Below, piece after piece: positions 24,666-33,084 of a stretch of 64,000 nt of DNA. Below the pieces are notes generated by a model. The model saw only the letters and a program-made list of their open reading frames with translations, made no database searches and had not been told where the DNA came from. Source of the DNA: Streptomyces sp. CA-278952 (GTDB lineage: Bacteria; Actinomycetota; Actinomycetes; Streptomycetales; Streptomycetaceae); the NCBI RefSeq assembly GCF_028747205.1, contig NZ_CP112880.1:2232001-2296000 (forward strand), in the 5' to 3' direction. How positions within the stretch are numbered: the stretch's first letter is position 1; each line of letters opens with the position of its first letter. The position numbers and the translations under genes were made by a program.

Positions 24666-26366
24666 TCAGAACCCCGGCGGCTCCGTGTAGGTGCCCCACT
24701 CCTCGCGCAGCACCCCGCAGATCTCGCCGAGCGTGGCCTCGGCCCGTACCGCGTCCAGCATCGGGGCGATCATGTTCGAGCCGTCGCGGGCGGAGGCGAG
24801 CATCGCGTCGAGGGCGGCGGTCACCTTGGCGTCGTCGCGGGCGGCCTTGCGGTCCGCGAGCTGGCTGACCTGGTCGCGCTCGACCTCGTGGCTGACCCGG
24901 AGGATCTCCAGGTCGCCGGTGACCGAGCCGTGGTGGACGTTGACGCCGACGACCCGCTTGTCGCCCTTCTCCAGGGCCCGCTGGTACTGGAACGCGGACT
25001 CGGCGATCTCGCCGGTGAACCAGCCGTCCTCTATGCCGCGCAGGATGCCGGAGGTCATCGGCCCGATGGGGTGCTGCCCGTCGGGGTGGGCCCGGGTGCC
25101 GCGCTCCTTGATCTGGTCGAAGATCTTCTCGGCCTCGGCCTCGATGCGGTCGGTGAGCTGCTCGACGTACCAGGAGCCGCCCAGCGGGTCGGCCACATTG
25201 GCGACGCCTGTCTCCTCCATCAGCACCTGCTGGGTGCGCAGGGCGATCTCGGCGGCCTGCTCGGAGGGGAGCGCGAGGGTCTCGTCGAGGGCGTTGGTGT
25301 GGAGCGAGTTGGTGCCGCCGAGCACGGCGGAGAGCGCCTCGACGGCGGTGCGCACCACGTTGTTGTACGGCTGCTGCGCGGTGAGGGAGACGCCGGCGGT
25401 CTGCGTGTGGAAGCGCAGCCACTGCGCCTTGTCGGTCTTCGCGCCGTACGTCTCCTTCATCCAGCGGGCCCAGATGCGGCGGGCGGCGCGGAACTTGGCG
25501 ATCTCCTCGAAGAAGTCCAGGTGCGCGTCGAAGAAGAAGGAGAGCCCGGAGGCGAAGGCATCCACGTCCAGGCCGCGCGAGAGGCCCAGCTCCACGTAGC
25601 CGAAGCCGTCCGCGAGGGTGTAGGCCAGCTCCTGCGCGGCCGTCGCTCCGGCCTCGCGGATGTGGTAGCCGGAGACGGAGAGCGGCTTGTAGGCGGGGAT
25701 GTCGCGGGCGCAGTGCTCCATCAGGTCGCCGATGAGGCGCAGGTGGGGCTCGGGCTGGAAGAGCCACTCCTTCTGCGCGATGTACTCCTTGAAGATGTCG
25801 GTCTGGAGCGTGCCGTTGAGCACGCCCGGGTCGACGCCCTGGCGCTCGGCGGCGACCAGGTACATGCAGAAGACGGGCACGGCCGGGCCGCTGATCGTCA
25901 TCGAGGTGGTGACGTCGCCGAGGGGGATGTCACCGAAGAGGACCTCCATGTCGGCCGCCGAGTCGATGGCGACGCCGCAGTGGCCGACCTCGCCGAGCGC
26001 GCGCGGGTCGTCGGAGTCCCGGCCCATGAGCGTCGGCATGTCGAAGGCGACGCTGAGGCCGCCGCCGCCCGCCGCGAGGATCATCTTGTAGCGCTCGTTG
26101 GTCTGCTGGGCGTTGCCGAAGCCGGCGAACTGGCGGATCGTCCAGGTGCGGCCCCGGTAGCCGGTGGGGTGCAGCCCGCGGGTGAAGGGGTACTCCCCCG
26201 GCCAGCCGATCCGCTCGAATCCCTCGTACGTGTCACCGGGGCGTGGCCCGTACGCGGGCTCGACCGGGTCACCGGAGAGCGTGGTGAAGTCCGCGTCACG
26301 CTTGCGGGCCTTGTCGTAACGGGCCTGCCAGCGGAGGCGGCCTTCCTCGATCGCGTCAGCGTCCAT
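24666..26366 (-). CDS. icmA: Isobutyryl-CoA mutase large subunit
   Basis: 566 aa, the length known for IcmA. This coenzyme-B12 enzyme interconverts isobutyryl-CoA and n-butyryl-CoA, linking valine breakdown to butyrate units for polyketides and fatty acids. The substrate-choosing residues can be read: Phe80 in TIRQFAGFG (Tyr in methylmalonyl-CoA mutase) and Gln198 in [10 protein letters not shown] (Arg in methylmalonyl-CoA mutase), which match IcmA. The B12-binding domain is absent, as expected, since it is on the small subunit IcmB, which is not in this window. The start ATG has GAGGT 6 bases upstream and a 24-bp palindrome begins 8 bases upstream. MeaB, Mce and the adenosyltransferase of the same cofactor system are elsewhere in the window. 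Confidence 0.93.
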   Translation of the reverse strand: MDADAIEEGRLRWQARYDKARKRDADFTTLSGDPVEPAYGPRPGDTYEGFERIGWPGEYPFTRGLHPTGYRGRTWTIRQFAGFGNAQQTNERYKMILAAGGGGLSVAFDMPTLMGRDSDDPRALGEVGHCGVAIDSAADMEVLFGDIPLGDVTTSMTISGPAVPVFCMYLVAAERQGVDPGVLNGTLQTDIFKEYIAQKEWLFQPEPHLRLIGDLMEHCARDIPAYKPLSVSGYHIREAGATAAQELAYTLADGFGYVELGLSRGLDVDAFASGLSFFFDAHLDFFEEIAKFRAARRIWARWMKETYGAKTDKAQWLRFHTQTAGVSLTAQQPYNNVVRTAVEALSAVLGGTNSLHTNALDETLALPSEQAAEIALRTQQVLMEETGVANVADPLGGSWYVEQLTDRIEAEAEKIFDQIKERGTRAHPDGQHPIGPMTSGILRGIEDGWFTGEIAESAFQYQRALEKGDKRVVGVNVHHGSVTGDLEILRVSHEVERDQVSQLADRKAARDDAKVTAALDAMLASARDGSNMIAPMLDAVRAEATLGEICGVLREEWGTYTEPPGF

Positions 26367-26373
26367 ACCTCGA

Positions 26374-26397
26374 ATTTACTAGGACGTCCTAGTAAAT
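26374..26397 (-). promoter_or_regulatory. icmA operator: 24-bp perfect palindrome
   Basis: ATTTACTAGGAC followed by its exact reverse complement, centred at 26385/26386, directly before the icmA ribosome site. TAGTAAAT inside it can serve as a -10, so a bound dimer would block transcription. The regulator is unknown; the MarR gene 450 bp upstream and the TetR gene just past the icmA 3' end are candidates. Confidence 0.6.
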
Positions 26398-26457
26398 GTC
26401 GATGGCAAACCGCCCGGCGCTTTTCGCGCGGGGCGGTTCGGGTGGTCCGACAGCCTC

Positions 26458-26784
26458 TCAGGCCTTGGCGGTCACCGGTGCGGGGTCGGTGACCAGGGCG
26501 CGGGCCTCGCGGCTGACCTTCGGTTCGACGAAGAACGAGGCGAAGGGGATACAGCCGGCGGCCAGCACCCACAGGAGCTTGCCGAAGGGCCACTTCGCCT
26601 TGGAGCCGAGATCGAACGCGAAGACGACGTAGACGATGAACAGCACGCCGTGGATCTGCGAGATCAGCATGGTGTCGCCGGTCTCGAAGCCGTACTTCGC
26701 GATGATCGCCACAGTGAAGACGAGCAGCCAGATGGCGGTGACGTAGGCCATCACCCGGTAGCGGGTGAGCACGTTCTGTTTCAT
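26458..26784 (-). CDS. DUF3817 integral membrane protein
   Basis: 108 aa from the ATG at 26784. Three hydrophobic helices are visible (MAYVTAIWLLVFTVAIIAKY, ISQIHGVLFIVYVVFAFDLG, LLWVLAAGCIPFASFFVEPK) with the family's conserved HGxxFxxYVVxxxDL and KWPFGK elements. The function is unknown. No ribosome site precedes the ATG, but TACGCT on the minus strand (26792-26797) ends 7 bases before it, so the mRNA is probably leaderless. It follows the MarR gene on the same strand. A paralogue is at 35365-35715. Confidence 0.85.
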   Translation of the reverse strand: MKQNVLTRYRVMAYVTAIWLLVFTVAIIAKYGFETGDTMLISQIHGVLFIVYVVFAFDLGSKAKWPFGKLLWVLAAGCIPFASFFVEPKVSREARALVTDPAPVTAKA

Positions 26785-26851
26785 GGCTACGAGCGTAACG
26801 GGACGAGCGGCGCGATCTTCGCGCGGCCCCGGCCTCACCGGAAGCCCGCGT

Positions 26852-27361
26852 TCACTTCTCCTCGAAGTCCTGGGCCGCCACCCGGAGCGGACGCAGCATG
26901 GCGAAGATCTCGGCGCACTCCTCGGAGTCGTACACCCCGAGGCCGAAGTCGATCGCGACCAGGTCCCGGGTGGCCGCCTCGACGACGTCTCGGCCCTTGT
27001 CGGTGATGGACGCCAGCGTTCCGCGGCCGTCGTTGGGGTTCGGCCGCTTGCCGACGAGACCGGACCTGACCAGCCGGTCCACGGTGTTGGTGACCGAGGT
27101 GGGGTGCACCATCAGCCGCTCCCCGATCTTGGACATCGGCAGCTCACCGGCCTTGGAGAAGGCGAGCAGCACCAGCGCCTCGTACCGGGCGAAGGTCAGC
27201 CCGTACGGCTTGACGACGGCGTCGACCTCGGCGAGCAGGATCTGCTGGGCCCGCATGATCGAGGTGATCGCCCCCATCGAGGGCACGGGCCCCCAGCGCT
27301 GCTGCCAGAGCTCGTCGGCGCGGGCGATGGGATCGAAGGGAAGGCTGAGCGGCTTCGGCAC
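26852..27361 (-). CDS. MarR family transcriptional regulator
   Basis: 169 aa from a GTG at 27361 (AAGG about 9 bases upstream), matching the common MPKPLSLPFDPIARADELW start; an ATG at 27388 would add 9 residues and overlap the MFS gene. The winged helix is at about residues 60-125: LTFARYEALVLLAF, MSKIGERLMVHPTSVTNTVD, RLVRSGLVGKRPNPNDGRGT. The DPNDGR-like wing and the preceding helices are typical of MarR. It lies 11 bp after the MFS stop on the same strand and before the DUF3817 gene. Its ligand and targets are not evident; efflux control of the MFS gene is possible, as is the icmA palindrome. Confidence 0.87.
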   Translation of the reverse strand: MPKPLSLPFDPIARADELWQQRWGPVPSMGAITSIMRAQQILLAEVDAVVKPYGLTFARYEALVLLAFSKAGELPMSKIGERLMVHPTSVTNTVDRLVRSGLVGKRPNPNDGRGTLASITDKGRDVVEAATRDLVAIDFGLGVYDSEECAEIFAMLRPLRVAAQDFEEK

Positions 27362-27371
27362 GGCATCGACC

Positions 27372-28856
27372 TTACCGACTGGCCACATGCCGGTCAGCCC
27401 CGTCTCGTGCCTCGGTATCGGACATGCGTCCGGGGGCTGTCCTGCGGACCTCGGCGACCACCAGGAGCGTAAGGACGGTACCGATGATTCCGGATCCGGC
27501 GACCACCTGGTGCACGGGGAAGAACTCGGCCGCGAGCCCCGCCAGCGCCATTCCGAACCCCTGCACGGTCATCAGCCCGGCGGTGAGCAGCGTCATGGCC
27601 CGGCCGCGCAGCTCCTGGGGCACGGCGTCGACGAACCACTGGTCGAGTCCGATCACATAGGCGGCGCCCGCGCCGGCCAGGGCGAGGGCCGCCAGGGCGA
27701 GCGGCAGCCCGGGACGGACCACGTACATGAGGAGCGGGAGAAGGCCGGCGGCGGCGACCGGCAGGACGATCCGGGAGCGGTTACGGGGGCTGAGCGCGGA
27801 GCCCACGAACAGTTCGGCCCCGATGTGCCCGGCGGCCATCGCGCAGAGCAGCAGCCCGAGCGCGGCGGGCGGGGCCCCGATCGCGTCGGCGTACGGGGCG
27901 GCGAGCGCCTCCGGGGCCACCACGAACATCGCGGGCAGCCAGAACAGCAGCATCAGCGCCCGGATGCGGCGGTCGCCCAGCACCAGACGGGCCCCGGAGA
28001 GCGACTCCTTGAGCAGGGTTCCGCCGCCGCCGTCACCGGCGCCGGTGCGGGCGGGGCGGTCGCGGGTCCCGAAGCGGAGCAGGGCGGCCGAGCAGAGGAA
28101 GGTCACCACGGTGACGGTGATCGCGCCGCGCGGCGACAGCACGGTGAGCAGCACCCCGCCGGCGCCGAACCCGATGAGCATCGCGCTCTGCGAGACGATC
28201 CGCAGCAGCGAACGGCCCAGTACGTAGAGGTCGCCCTCGCCGAGGATGTCGGTGAGCGCCGCCATCCGGGTCCCGGTGAAGACGGGCGCGATGGCGGCGA
28301 CCAGGCAGCGCAGGGCGAGGAGTCCGGCGACCGGGGTGGCGGGCACCAGCATCACGGCGACGCAGGCCGCGCAGAGCAGGTCGCAGACGACCAGGACACG
28401 GCGGGCCGGGTAGCGGTCGGCGACCCCCGCGAACAGCGTCCCGCCGACCATGTACGGCAGCAGCCCGAGCGCGAACGTCAGCGCGCTGAGCAGCGGGGAG
28501 CCGGTGAGGTCGTAGACAAGCACGGTGAGCGCCAGTTCACTGACCACGACGCCGAGCAGCGAGAGCAGGTGGGCGGCGAAGACGGCCCGGAATTCGGTGA
28601 CGGCGAAGACGGCCCGGTAACCGCGCGGGGCGGCAGACGCCGGGGCATCGAGGCCGGAGGCGGCGGACGCCGGGGCGTCGGGGCCGGAGGCGGCGGACGC
28701 CGGGGCGTCGGGGCCGGAGGCGGTGGGCTCCCGGAGCGTGGGCCCGGGGCCCGGGTCAGGGCGGGCGGCACGCTCCGGGGGCGGAGCCGGGACCGGCGCC
28801 GCCGGGGCGGGCGGAGTACGGGGTGTGTCCGCCGGGGCGGGGCTGTCGGTCGGCAT
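27372..28856 (-). CDS. MFS transporter with repetitive N-terminal extension
   Basis: 494 aa from the ATG at 28856. After about 80 residues of Pro/Ala/Ser-rich sequence, including three copies of a ten-residue unit ending DAPASAA, come 12 predicted membrane helices of the MFS fold (LLSLLGVVVSELALTVLVYDLTG, the A-motif-like GGTLFAGVADRYPARRVLVV after helix 2). The shape (MFS with a 12-helix MFS_3-like enterobactin exporter pattern) suggests drug or siderophore export. It is divergent from an ArsR-type regulator gene starting at 28940 and followed 11 bp later by MarR. Both regulators are plausible controllers. The substrate is unknown. Confidence 0.85.
   Translation of the reverse strand: MPTDSPAPADTPRTPPAPAAPVPAPPPERAARPDPGPGPTLREPTASGPDAPASAASGPDAPASAASGLDAPASAAPRGYRAVFAVTEFRAVFAAHLLSLLGVVVSELALTVLVYDLTGSPLLSALTFALGLLPYMVGGTLFAGVADRYPARRVLVVCDLLCAACVAVMLVPATPVAGLLALRCLVAAIAPVFTGTRMAALTDILGEGDLYVLGRSLLRIVSQSAMLIGFGAGGVLLTVLSPRGAITVTVVTFLCSAALLRFGTRDRPARTGAGDGGGGTLLKESLSGARLVLGDRRIRALMLLFWLPAMFVVAPEALAAPYADAIGAPPAALGLLLCAMAAGHIGAELFVGSALSPRNRSRIVLPVAAAGLLPLLMYVVRPGLPLALAALALAGAGAAYVIGLDQWFVDAVPQELRGRAMTLLTAGLMTVQGFGMALAGLAAEFFPVHQVVAGSGIIGTVLTLLVVAEVRRTAPGRMSDTEARDGADRHVASR
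28631..28720. repeat. Three 30-bp tandem repeats inside the MFS gene
   Basis: Units at 28631-28660, 28661-28690 and 28691-28720; the last two are identical and the first differs at two or three bases. They encode the repeated (S)GPDAPASAA linker of the MFS N-terminal extension. Copy-number change would stay in frame. Confidence 0.8.
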
Positions 28857-28939
28857 GGGACGAGCCTGGGGCCGGAGCGCGGCCGGCCCTAGACTTTCGG
28901 CTGGAGACGAATGTCCGGGCCGCGGGGCGAGGGGGAGGC

Positions 28940-29923
28940 ATGCCGTTCCAGCTGCACTTCGGCGAGAGCGATCTGCTGCGCTGCCGGTTCGCGCTGTCAC
29001 CGCTGTTCGAGACCCAGGAGGCGGTGCGCACCCTGCACCGCACCGGCCGCCACGGCTACCACCTGCCGTGGCTCCGCCGCATCCGGGAGGCGTCCGGGGC
29101 GCTGGACCTGGAGCCGCTGTGGCTGCTGATGCCGACCATCGGCCACAACCCGGATTTCATCTGCCCGCCGCCGATCGGGCCGCTCGCGACGTTCGAGGAG
29201 GAGATCGCGGCCGTCCGGGCGGTCGATCCGGAGGTGGCGCGGGCCGACATGGCGCTGGCCCTGGCGGACCGGCCCGGCGGGACCGCGTCGACGACGGGCC
29301 GGCGGCTGCTGGCCGATCCGGCGCGGGCCGTGCGCGAGCTCGCCGACCTGCTGGAGCGGGCCTGGCAGGCGCTGATCGAGCCGTACTGGCCCCGGCTGCG
29401 GGCGCTGCTGGAGGCGGACATCGCCTACCACTCGCGGCGGCTCGCGGACAGCGGGCTGGAACAGCTGCTGGGTGAGCTGAGCCCCCGGCTGAGCTGGAAC
29501 GGCTCGACGCTCACGGTGGCCGGGACCCAGGGCGACCACGAGCGGGTGCTGGGCGGGCAGGGGCTGGTCCTGATGCCGAGCGTCTTCGTCTGGCCGGAGG
29601 TGGTGGGCGGCCACGAGGAGCCGTGGCGACCGGGGCTGATCTACCCGGCCCGTGGCATCGGCGGGCTGTGGAGCGAGTCCGCCGACCGGACCCCGGAGAG
29701 CCTCGCCCGGCTGCTCGGCCGGGTCCGGGCCGATGTGCTGTGCGCGCTGGACGAACCGGCCGGGACGAGCGCGCTGGCGCACCGGCTCGGCCTCGCCCCC
29801 TCGTCCGTGTCGGCCCATCTGTCCGTGCTGCGCGGGGCGGGGCTGCTGGCCTCGCGGCGCTACGGACACCAGGTGCTGTACGAGCGCACCCCGCTGGGCA
29901 TCGCGCTGGCCGCCTCGGACTGA
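28940..29923 (+). CDS. ArsR-type winged-helix regulator with N-terminal DUF5937-like domain
   Basis: 327 aa from the ATG at 28940, preceded by a GAGGGGGAGG run. The N-terminal 240 residues (PFQLHFGESDLLRCRFALSP, EPLWLLMPTIGHNPDFICPP) form the uncharacterised domain usually fused to ArsR-like HTH in actinobacteria. The C-terminal 80 residues are the winged helix (TSALAHRLGLAPSSVSAHLS, VLRGAGLLASRRYGHQVLYE). It lacks a visible metal-binding Cys motif, so metal sensing is unlikely. It is divergent from the MFS exporter with 83 bp between starts, the normal layout for a local repressor of an efflux gene. Confidence 0.87.
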   Translation: MPFQLHFGESDLLRCRFALSPLFETQEAVRTLHRTGRHGYHLPWLRRIREASGALDLEPLWLLMPTIGHNPDFICPPPIGPLATFEEEIAAVRAVDPEVARADMALALADRPGGTASTTGRRLLADPARAVRELADLLERAWQALIEPYWPRLRALLEADIAYHSRRLADSGLEQLLGELSPRLSWNGSTLTVAGTQGDHERVLGGQGLVLMPSVFVWPEVVGGHEEPWRPGLIYPARGIGGLWSESADRTPESLARLLGRVRADVLCALDEPAGTSALAHRLGLAPSSVSAHLSVLRGAGLLASRRYGHQVLYERTPLGIALAASD

Positions 29924-30051
29924 CGCGCCGGCCGTCGCGGCGTACGGGTCACGGACGGTGTCGCACCAGCACTCTCAGTGACCGTCGTGTCACGATGGCC
30001 CACGCTCCCTGTGCTCCGTGTCCGCGAGTCACCACCGTCCGAGGGGTCTGG

Positions 30052-31101
30052 ATGTCCGGCCGCAGAATCGTCCCCCGCGCTCTCCCCCGTACCGTCCCCG
30101 TCCTGGCCGCCCTCACCCTGGCGACCGTCCTCACCGCCGGCTGCTCGACACCGGAGCCGCGCGTCACCCGGACCGCCGAGGCGGCGGACGAACTCGTCCG
30201 GGGGGAGCCAGCCCCGAGCGCCGCCTCCCCGTACTGGGTCGACCCGAACAGCGACGCGGCCCGCCAGGTGCGCGCCTGGGAGAAGGAGGGGCGCGAGGCG
30301 GAGGCGAAGATCCTGCGGCGGATCTCCGGCCGGCCGGTGGCCGACTGGCCCGCGTGGGACGACCCGGCCCCGGGAATCCGGGCCGCCGCGAAGTCCGCCG
30401 CCCGCACGAAGAAGACCATCCTGCTGGTGGCGTACAACATCCCGCACCGCGACTGCGGGCTCTACTCCGCGGGCGGCGCGAAGGACGCGGACGCCTACCG
30501 TTCCTGGATCGGCGAGTTCGCCGACGCCATCGGGAACGCCCCGGCGACCGTGATCCTGGAGCCGGACGCCCTCCCCCACATCACGGACGGCTGCACCCCG
30601 CCCGAGCACCACGCCGAGCGCTACCAGCTCCTCTCCGAGGCGGTGGACACGCTCAAGGCCCTGCCCAGCACCCAGGTCTACCTGGACGCGGGCAACCCGG
30701 ACTGGATCGATGAGCCGTCCAAGATGGCGCAGCCGCTGCGGCAGGCCGGCATCGACCGGGCCGACGGCTTCTCCCTGAACGTCTCCAACTTTCAGTCGAA
30801 CGAGAGCGTGAAGACGTACGCGAAGCGGCTCTCCGACGCCGTGGGCGGCTCGCACTTCGTGATCGACACCAGCCGCAACGGCAACGGCCCCCTGTCCGGG
30901 GGCCGCGAGGAGGCCTGGTGCAATCCACCGGGCCGGGGGCTCGGCACGCCGCCGACCACCGACACCGGCGACGACCGGCTCGACGCCTATCTGTGGATCA
31001 AGCGGCCGGGCGACTCCGACGGCCCCTGCCGGGGCGGCCCGCCGGCCGGCGACTGGTGGCCGGAGTACGCGCTCGGCCTGGCGAGGCGCGCCGCCTCCTG
31101 A
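30052..31101 (+). CDS. cslZ: GH6 endoglucanase-like lipoprotein (CslZ-type)
   Basis: 349 aa from the ATG at 30052, with GAGGGG 6 bases upstream. A lipobox LTAGC (Cys31) follows a basic N-terminus and hydrophobic stretch, so it is probably membrane-anchored outside the cell. The rest is a full GH6 domain: LVAYNIPHRDCGLYSAGGA, the catalytic strand TVILEPDALPHI (the Asp is the general acid in the family), YLDAGNPDWI, FSLNVSNFQSNESVKTYAK, and the C-terminal LWIKRPGDSDGPC. Normally the third of these reads DAGHxxW; here Asn replaces His. It is convergent with glxA-cslA, and together they resemble the csl locus that makes a beta-glucan at hyphal tips. The symbol is by context; the GH6 call is firm. 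Confidence 0.88.
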   Translation: MSGRRIVPRALPRTVPVLAALTLATVLTAGCSTPEPRVTRTAEAADELVRGEPAPSAASPYWVDPNSDAARQVRAWEKEGREAEAKILRRISGRPVADWPAWDDPAPGIRAAAKSAARTKKTILLVAYNIPHRDCGLYSAGGAKDADAYRSWIGEFADAIGNAPATVILEPDALPHITDGCTPPEHHAERYQLLSEAVDTLKALPSTQVYLDAGNPDWIDEPSKMAQPLRQAGIDRADGFSLNVSNFQSNESVKTYAKRLSDAVGGSHFVIDTSRNGNGPLSGGREEAWCNPPGRGLGTPPTTDTGDDRLDAYLWIKRPGDSDGPCRGGPPAGDWWPEYALGLARRAAS

Positions 31102-31125
31102 GCCGGTCGCGGCGCGCCCCCGGGG

Positions 31126-33081
31126 TCAGGCGACCTTGACCCACTTCGCCTCGGAGGGCACGTCGTCGGTGTCGGTGACGAAGAGCATGTACCAGCCGGG
31201 CGGCACCAGCGTGGGGTCGTCCGGCACGGTCACGCTCACCTTGCCGTCGTCCTTCTTCAGGCCCAGTTCGATGGAGCGCTGCTCCACGTCGGTGGTGTGG
31301 GTGACGGCGCTCGGCCGCATCAGCCGGGCGGTGGCGATCCGGTCGGCGTCGGCGCTCTCGTAGGTGACCGTCGCGCCGCGCTCGGCGTTCTCGGGGCCGT
31401 TCCCGATCACCGGCCGCTTGTCCCCGCCCCGGTGCAGGGCGGGCGGGGTGTAGACCTCCATCCGCTGCTCGAACTTGCCGAGCTTGGTGTTGTCCTTGTC
31501 GCCGTAGAGCGAGTCGGAGCCGAAGGTCGCCACCCGCCCGTCGGGCAGCAGCAGCGCCTCGGAGTGGTAGTTGCGCCCCACCGTCGGCTCGGCCGCCTCC
31601 TTGAAGGTGTTGGTCTTCGGGTCGTAGGACTGCGCCTTCAGGATGTTGCTCGCCCCGCGGCCCCGGTAGTCCTCGGATCCGCCGCTGGTGAAGACGGTGT
31701 CGTCGGGCATGATCACGCTGTTCAGGTAGCGCGTGCCCTGCGGCAGGTCGGGGCCCGGCTCGAAGGCCGGGCTGTCCTGCTTGAGGTCGATGACCGCGGT
31801 GCGGGCGGTGGACTTCTTGGACTCGCCGACCCCGCCGCCGCCGAGGACCATCACCTTCTGGTCCTGCACGGGCGGCAGCAGCAGCGAGGCCGCCGTCTCC
31901 AGCTGGTCGGTGTCGGTCAGTCCGGGCACCTTGGTGAAGGTGTTCTTCCTGATGTCCCAGATCCCCGGCTCGCGTCCCTTGTCGGCCGGGCCGTAACCGG
32001 CGTTGGCGCCCGGGTAGAAGAGCTTGCCGCCCTTGGTCAGGAAGAGCGCCGGGTAGGTCGGGAAGTAGTGGAAGGGGCCCTTGGACCACTTCTTCGTCTT
32101 CGGGTCGTAGACCTCGTTGTCGCCGGGGAGGATCGCGCCGACGTCGTCGAGGCCGGAGACGGAGAGCACCCGGCCGTCCTCGAGCCCGACGAGCGTCGGA
32201 TACCAGCGGGCCTCCTTCATCGGGTCGACCTTGATGTACTTCTCCGCCGTCGGGTCGAACTCGTAGGCAGCGCGGATCCCCTGGAAGTCCTGCTTGTCCA
32301 TGGTGATCTTCTCGGCGAGGCCGTAGGCGTTGTCGGCGGCCTTGCCCTTCAGCCCGACGATCTCGTACTGGGCTGCGTCCGCCGCCACCGCCTCGGGTCC
32401 CTCGTCCACCGCCTCGACGAAGACCCGCTGCTCGGAGGCGGTCACCTTCGTCTTCCACGGCTTCATCTGGCCGCTCTCGAAGTAGTCGACCTCGAACTCG
32501 CGCTTGGCCTTGGGGACGGTGACGTCGAACTTGGCCGCGTACTCGACGCCGGAGGGCGAGCGGAAGACCGTGCCCTTCTCGAGCTTCAGCGGCTTGTCCG
32601 GGTTCTCGTTCTTGACCCGCATACCGCCGCCGGCCCGCTTCACCTTGTCGTCGAGCACCTCGTAGCGGGCGGTGCCGCCCGCGATCAGGAGGCGGCCGTC
32701 GGGGAGCTGGGCGTGGCCGCCGCAGAAGAAGTCCTCGGGGGTGGGGATCTTCTGGAAGGTGTTCTCGGCCGGGTCCCACAGCACCGTGTCGAAGGTGCCC
32801 TCGTCGAAGTGCGCCTCGTCGTTGCCGGAGCCCGCGACGATCAGCACCTTCCCGGTGTGCAGGAGCGCCGCGTGGATGGCGTTGGTCCGGTACTCCTTCG
32901 GGATGTCCACCCGGTCCCAGGAGCCGTACTCCGCCTTGTACTCCGGCTGGTCGATCTTGTACGCGTGATATCTGTCCTCGGCGAAGGACAGGGCCGCGGG
33001 AGCGTTCAGCCCGGCGAGCAGCAGCACCGCACCGCCTCCCAGGAGCGTCTTCCTCATCTGCTTCGAGGGCCGGTAGGCCAT
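31126..33081 (-). CDS. glxA: Radical copper oxidase GlxA (galactose-oxidase-like)
   Basis: 651 aa. An N-terminal hydrophobic segment (LLGGGAVLLLAGLNAPAAL) after RKT anchors or exports it. Kelch-type blades follow and a C-terminal Ig-like DUF1929 domain ends the protein. The cofactor residues can be matched to galactose oxidase: Cys120 (DFFCGGHAQ) and Tyr294 (RWYPTLVGLEDGRV) for the thioether Cys-Tyr, with Trp293 beside it; Tyr505-His506 (GRNYHSEALLLP); and His595 (THTTDVEQR). GlxA is required for glycan deposition at Streptomyces hyphal tips. The start ATG at 33081 lies 3 bases after the cslA stop, so the two are co-translated. Confidence 0.94.
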   Translation of the reverse strand: MAYRPSKQMRKTLLGGGAVLLLAGLNAPAALSFAEDRYHAYKIDQPEYKAEYGSWDRVDIPKEYRTNAIHAALLHTGKVLIVAGSGNDEAHFDEGTFDTVLWDPAENTFQKIPTPEDFFCGGHAQLPDGRLLIAGGTARYEVLDDKVKRAGGGMRVKNENPDKPLKLEKGTVFRSPSGVEYAAKFDVTVPKAKREFEVDYFESGQMKPWKTKVTASEQRVFVEAVDEGPEAVAADAAQYEIVGLKGKAADNAYGLAEKITMDKQDFQGIRAAYEFDPTAEKYIKVDPMKEARWYPTLVGLEDGRVLSVSGLDDVGAILPGDNEVYDPKTKKWSKGPFHYFPTYPALFLTKGGKLFYPGANAGYGPADKGREPGIWDIRKNTFTKVPGLTDTDQLETAASLLLPPVQDQKVMVLGGGGVGESKKSTARTAVIDLKQDSPAFEPGPDLPQGTRYLNSVIMPDDTVFTSGGSEDYRGRGASNILKAQSYDPKTNTFKEAAEPTVGRNYHSEALLLPDGRVATFGSDSLYGDKDNTKLGKFEQRMEVYTPPALHRGGDKRPVIGNGPENAERGATVTYESADADRIATARLMRPSAVTHTTDVEQRSIELGLKKDDGKVSVTVPDDPTLVPPGWYMLFVTDTDDVPSEAKWVKVA

Positions 33082-33084
33082 GGG

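Noticed and set aside
24666..26366. Methylmalonyl-CoA mutase large subunit
   Set aside because: Phe80 and Gln198 and the 566-residue length without a B12 domain fit IcmA instead.
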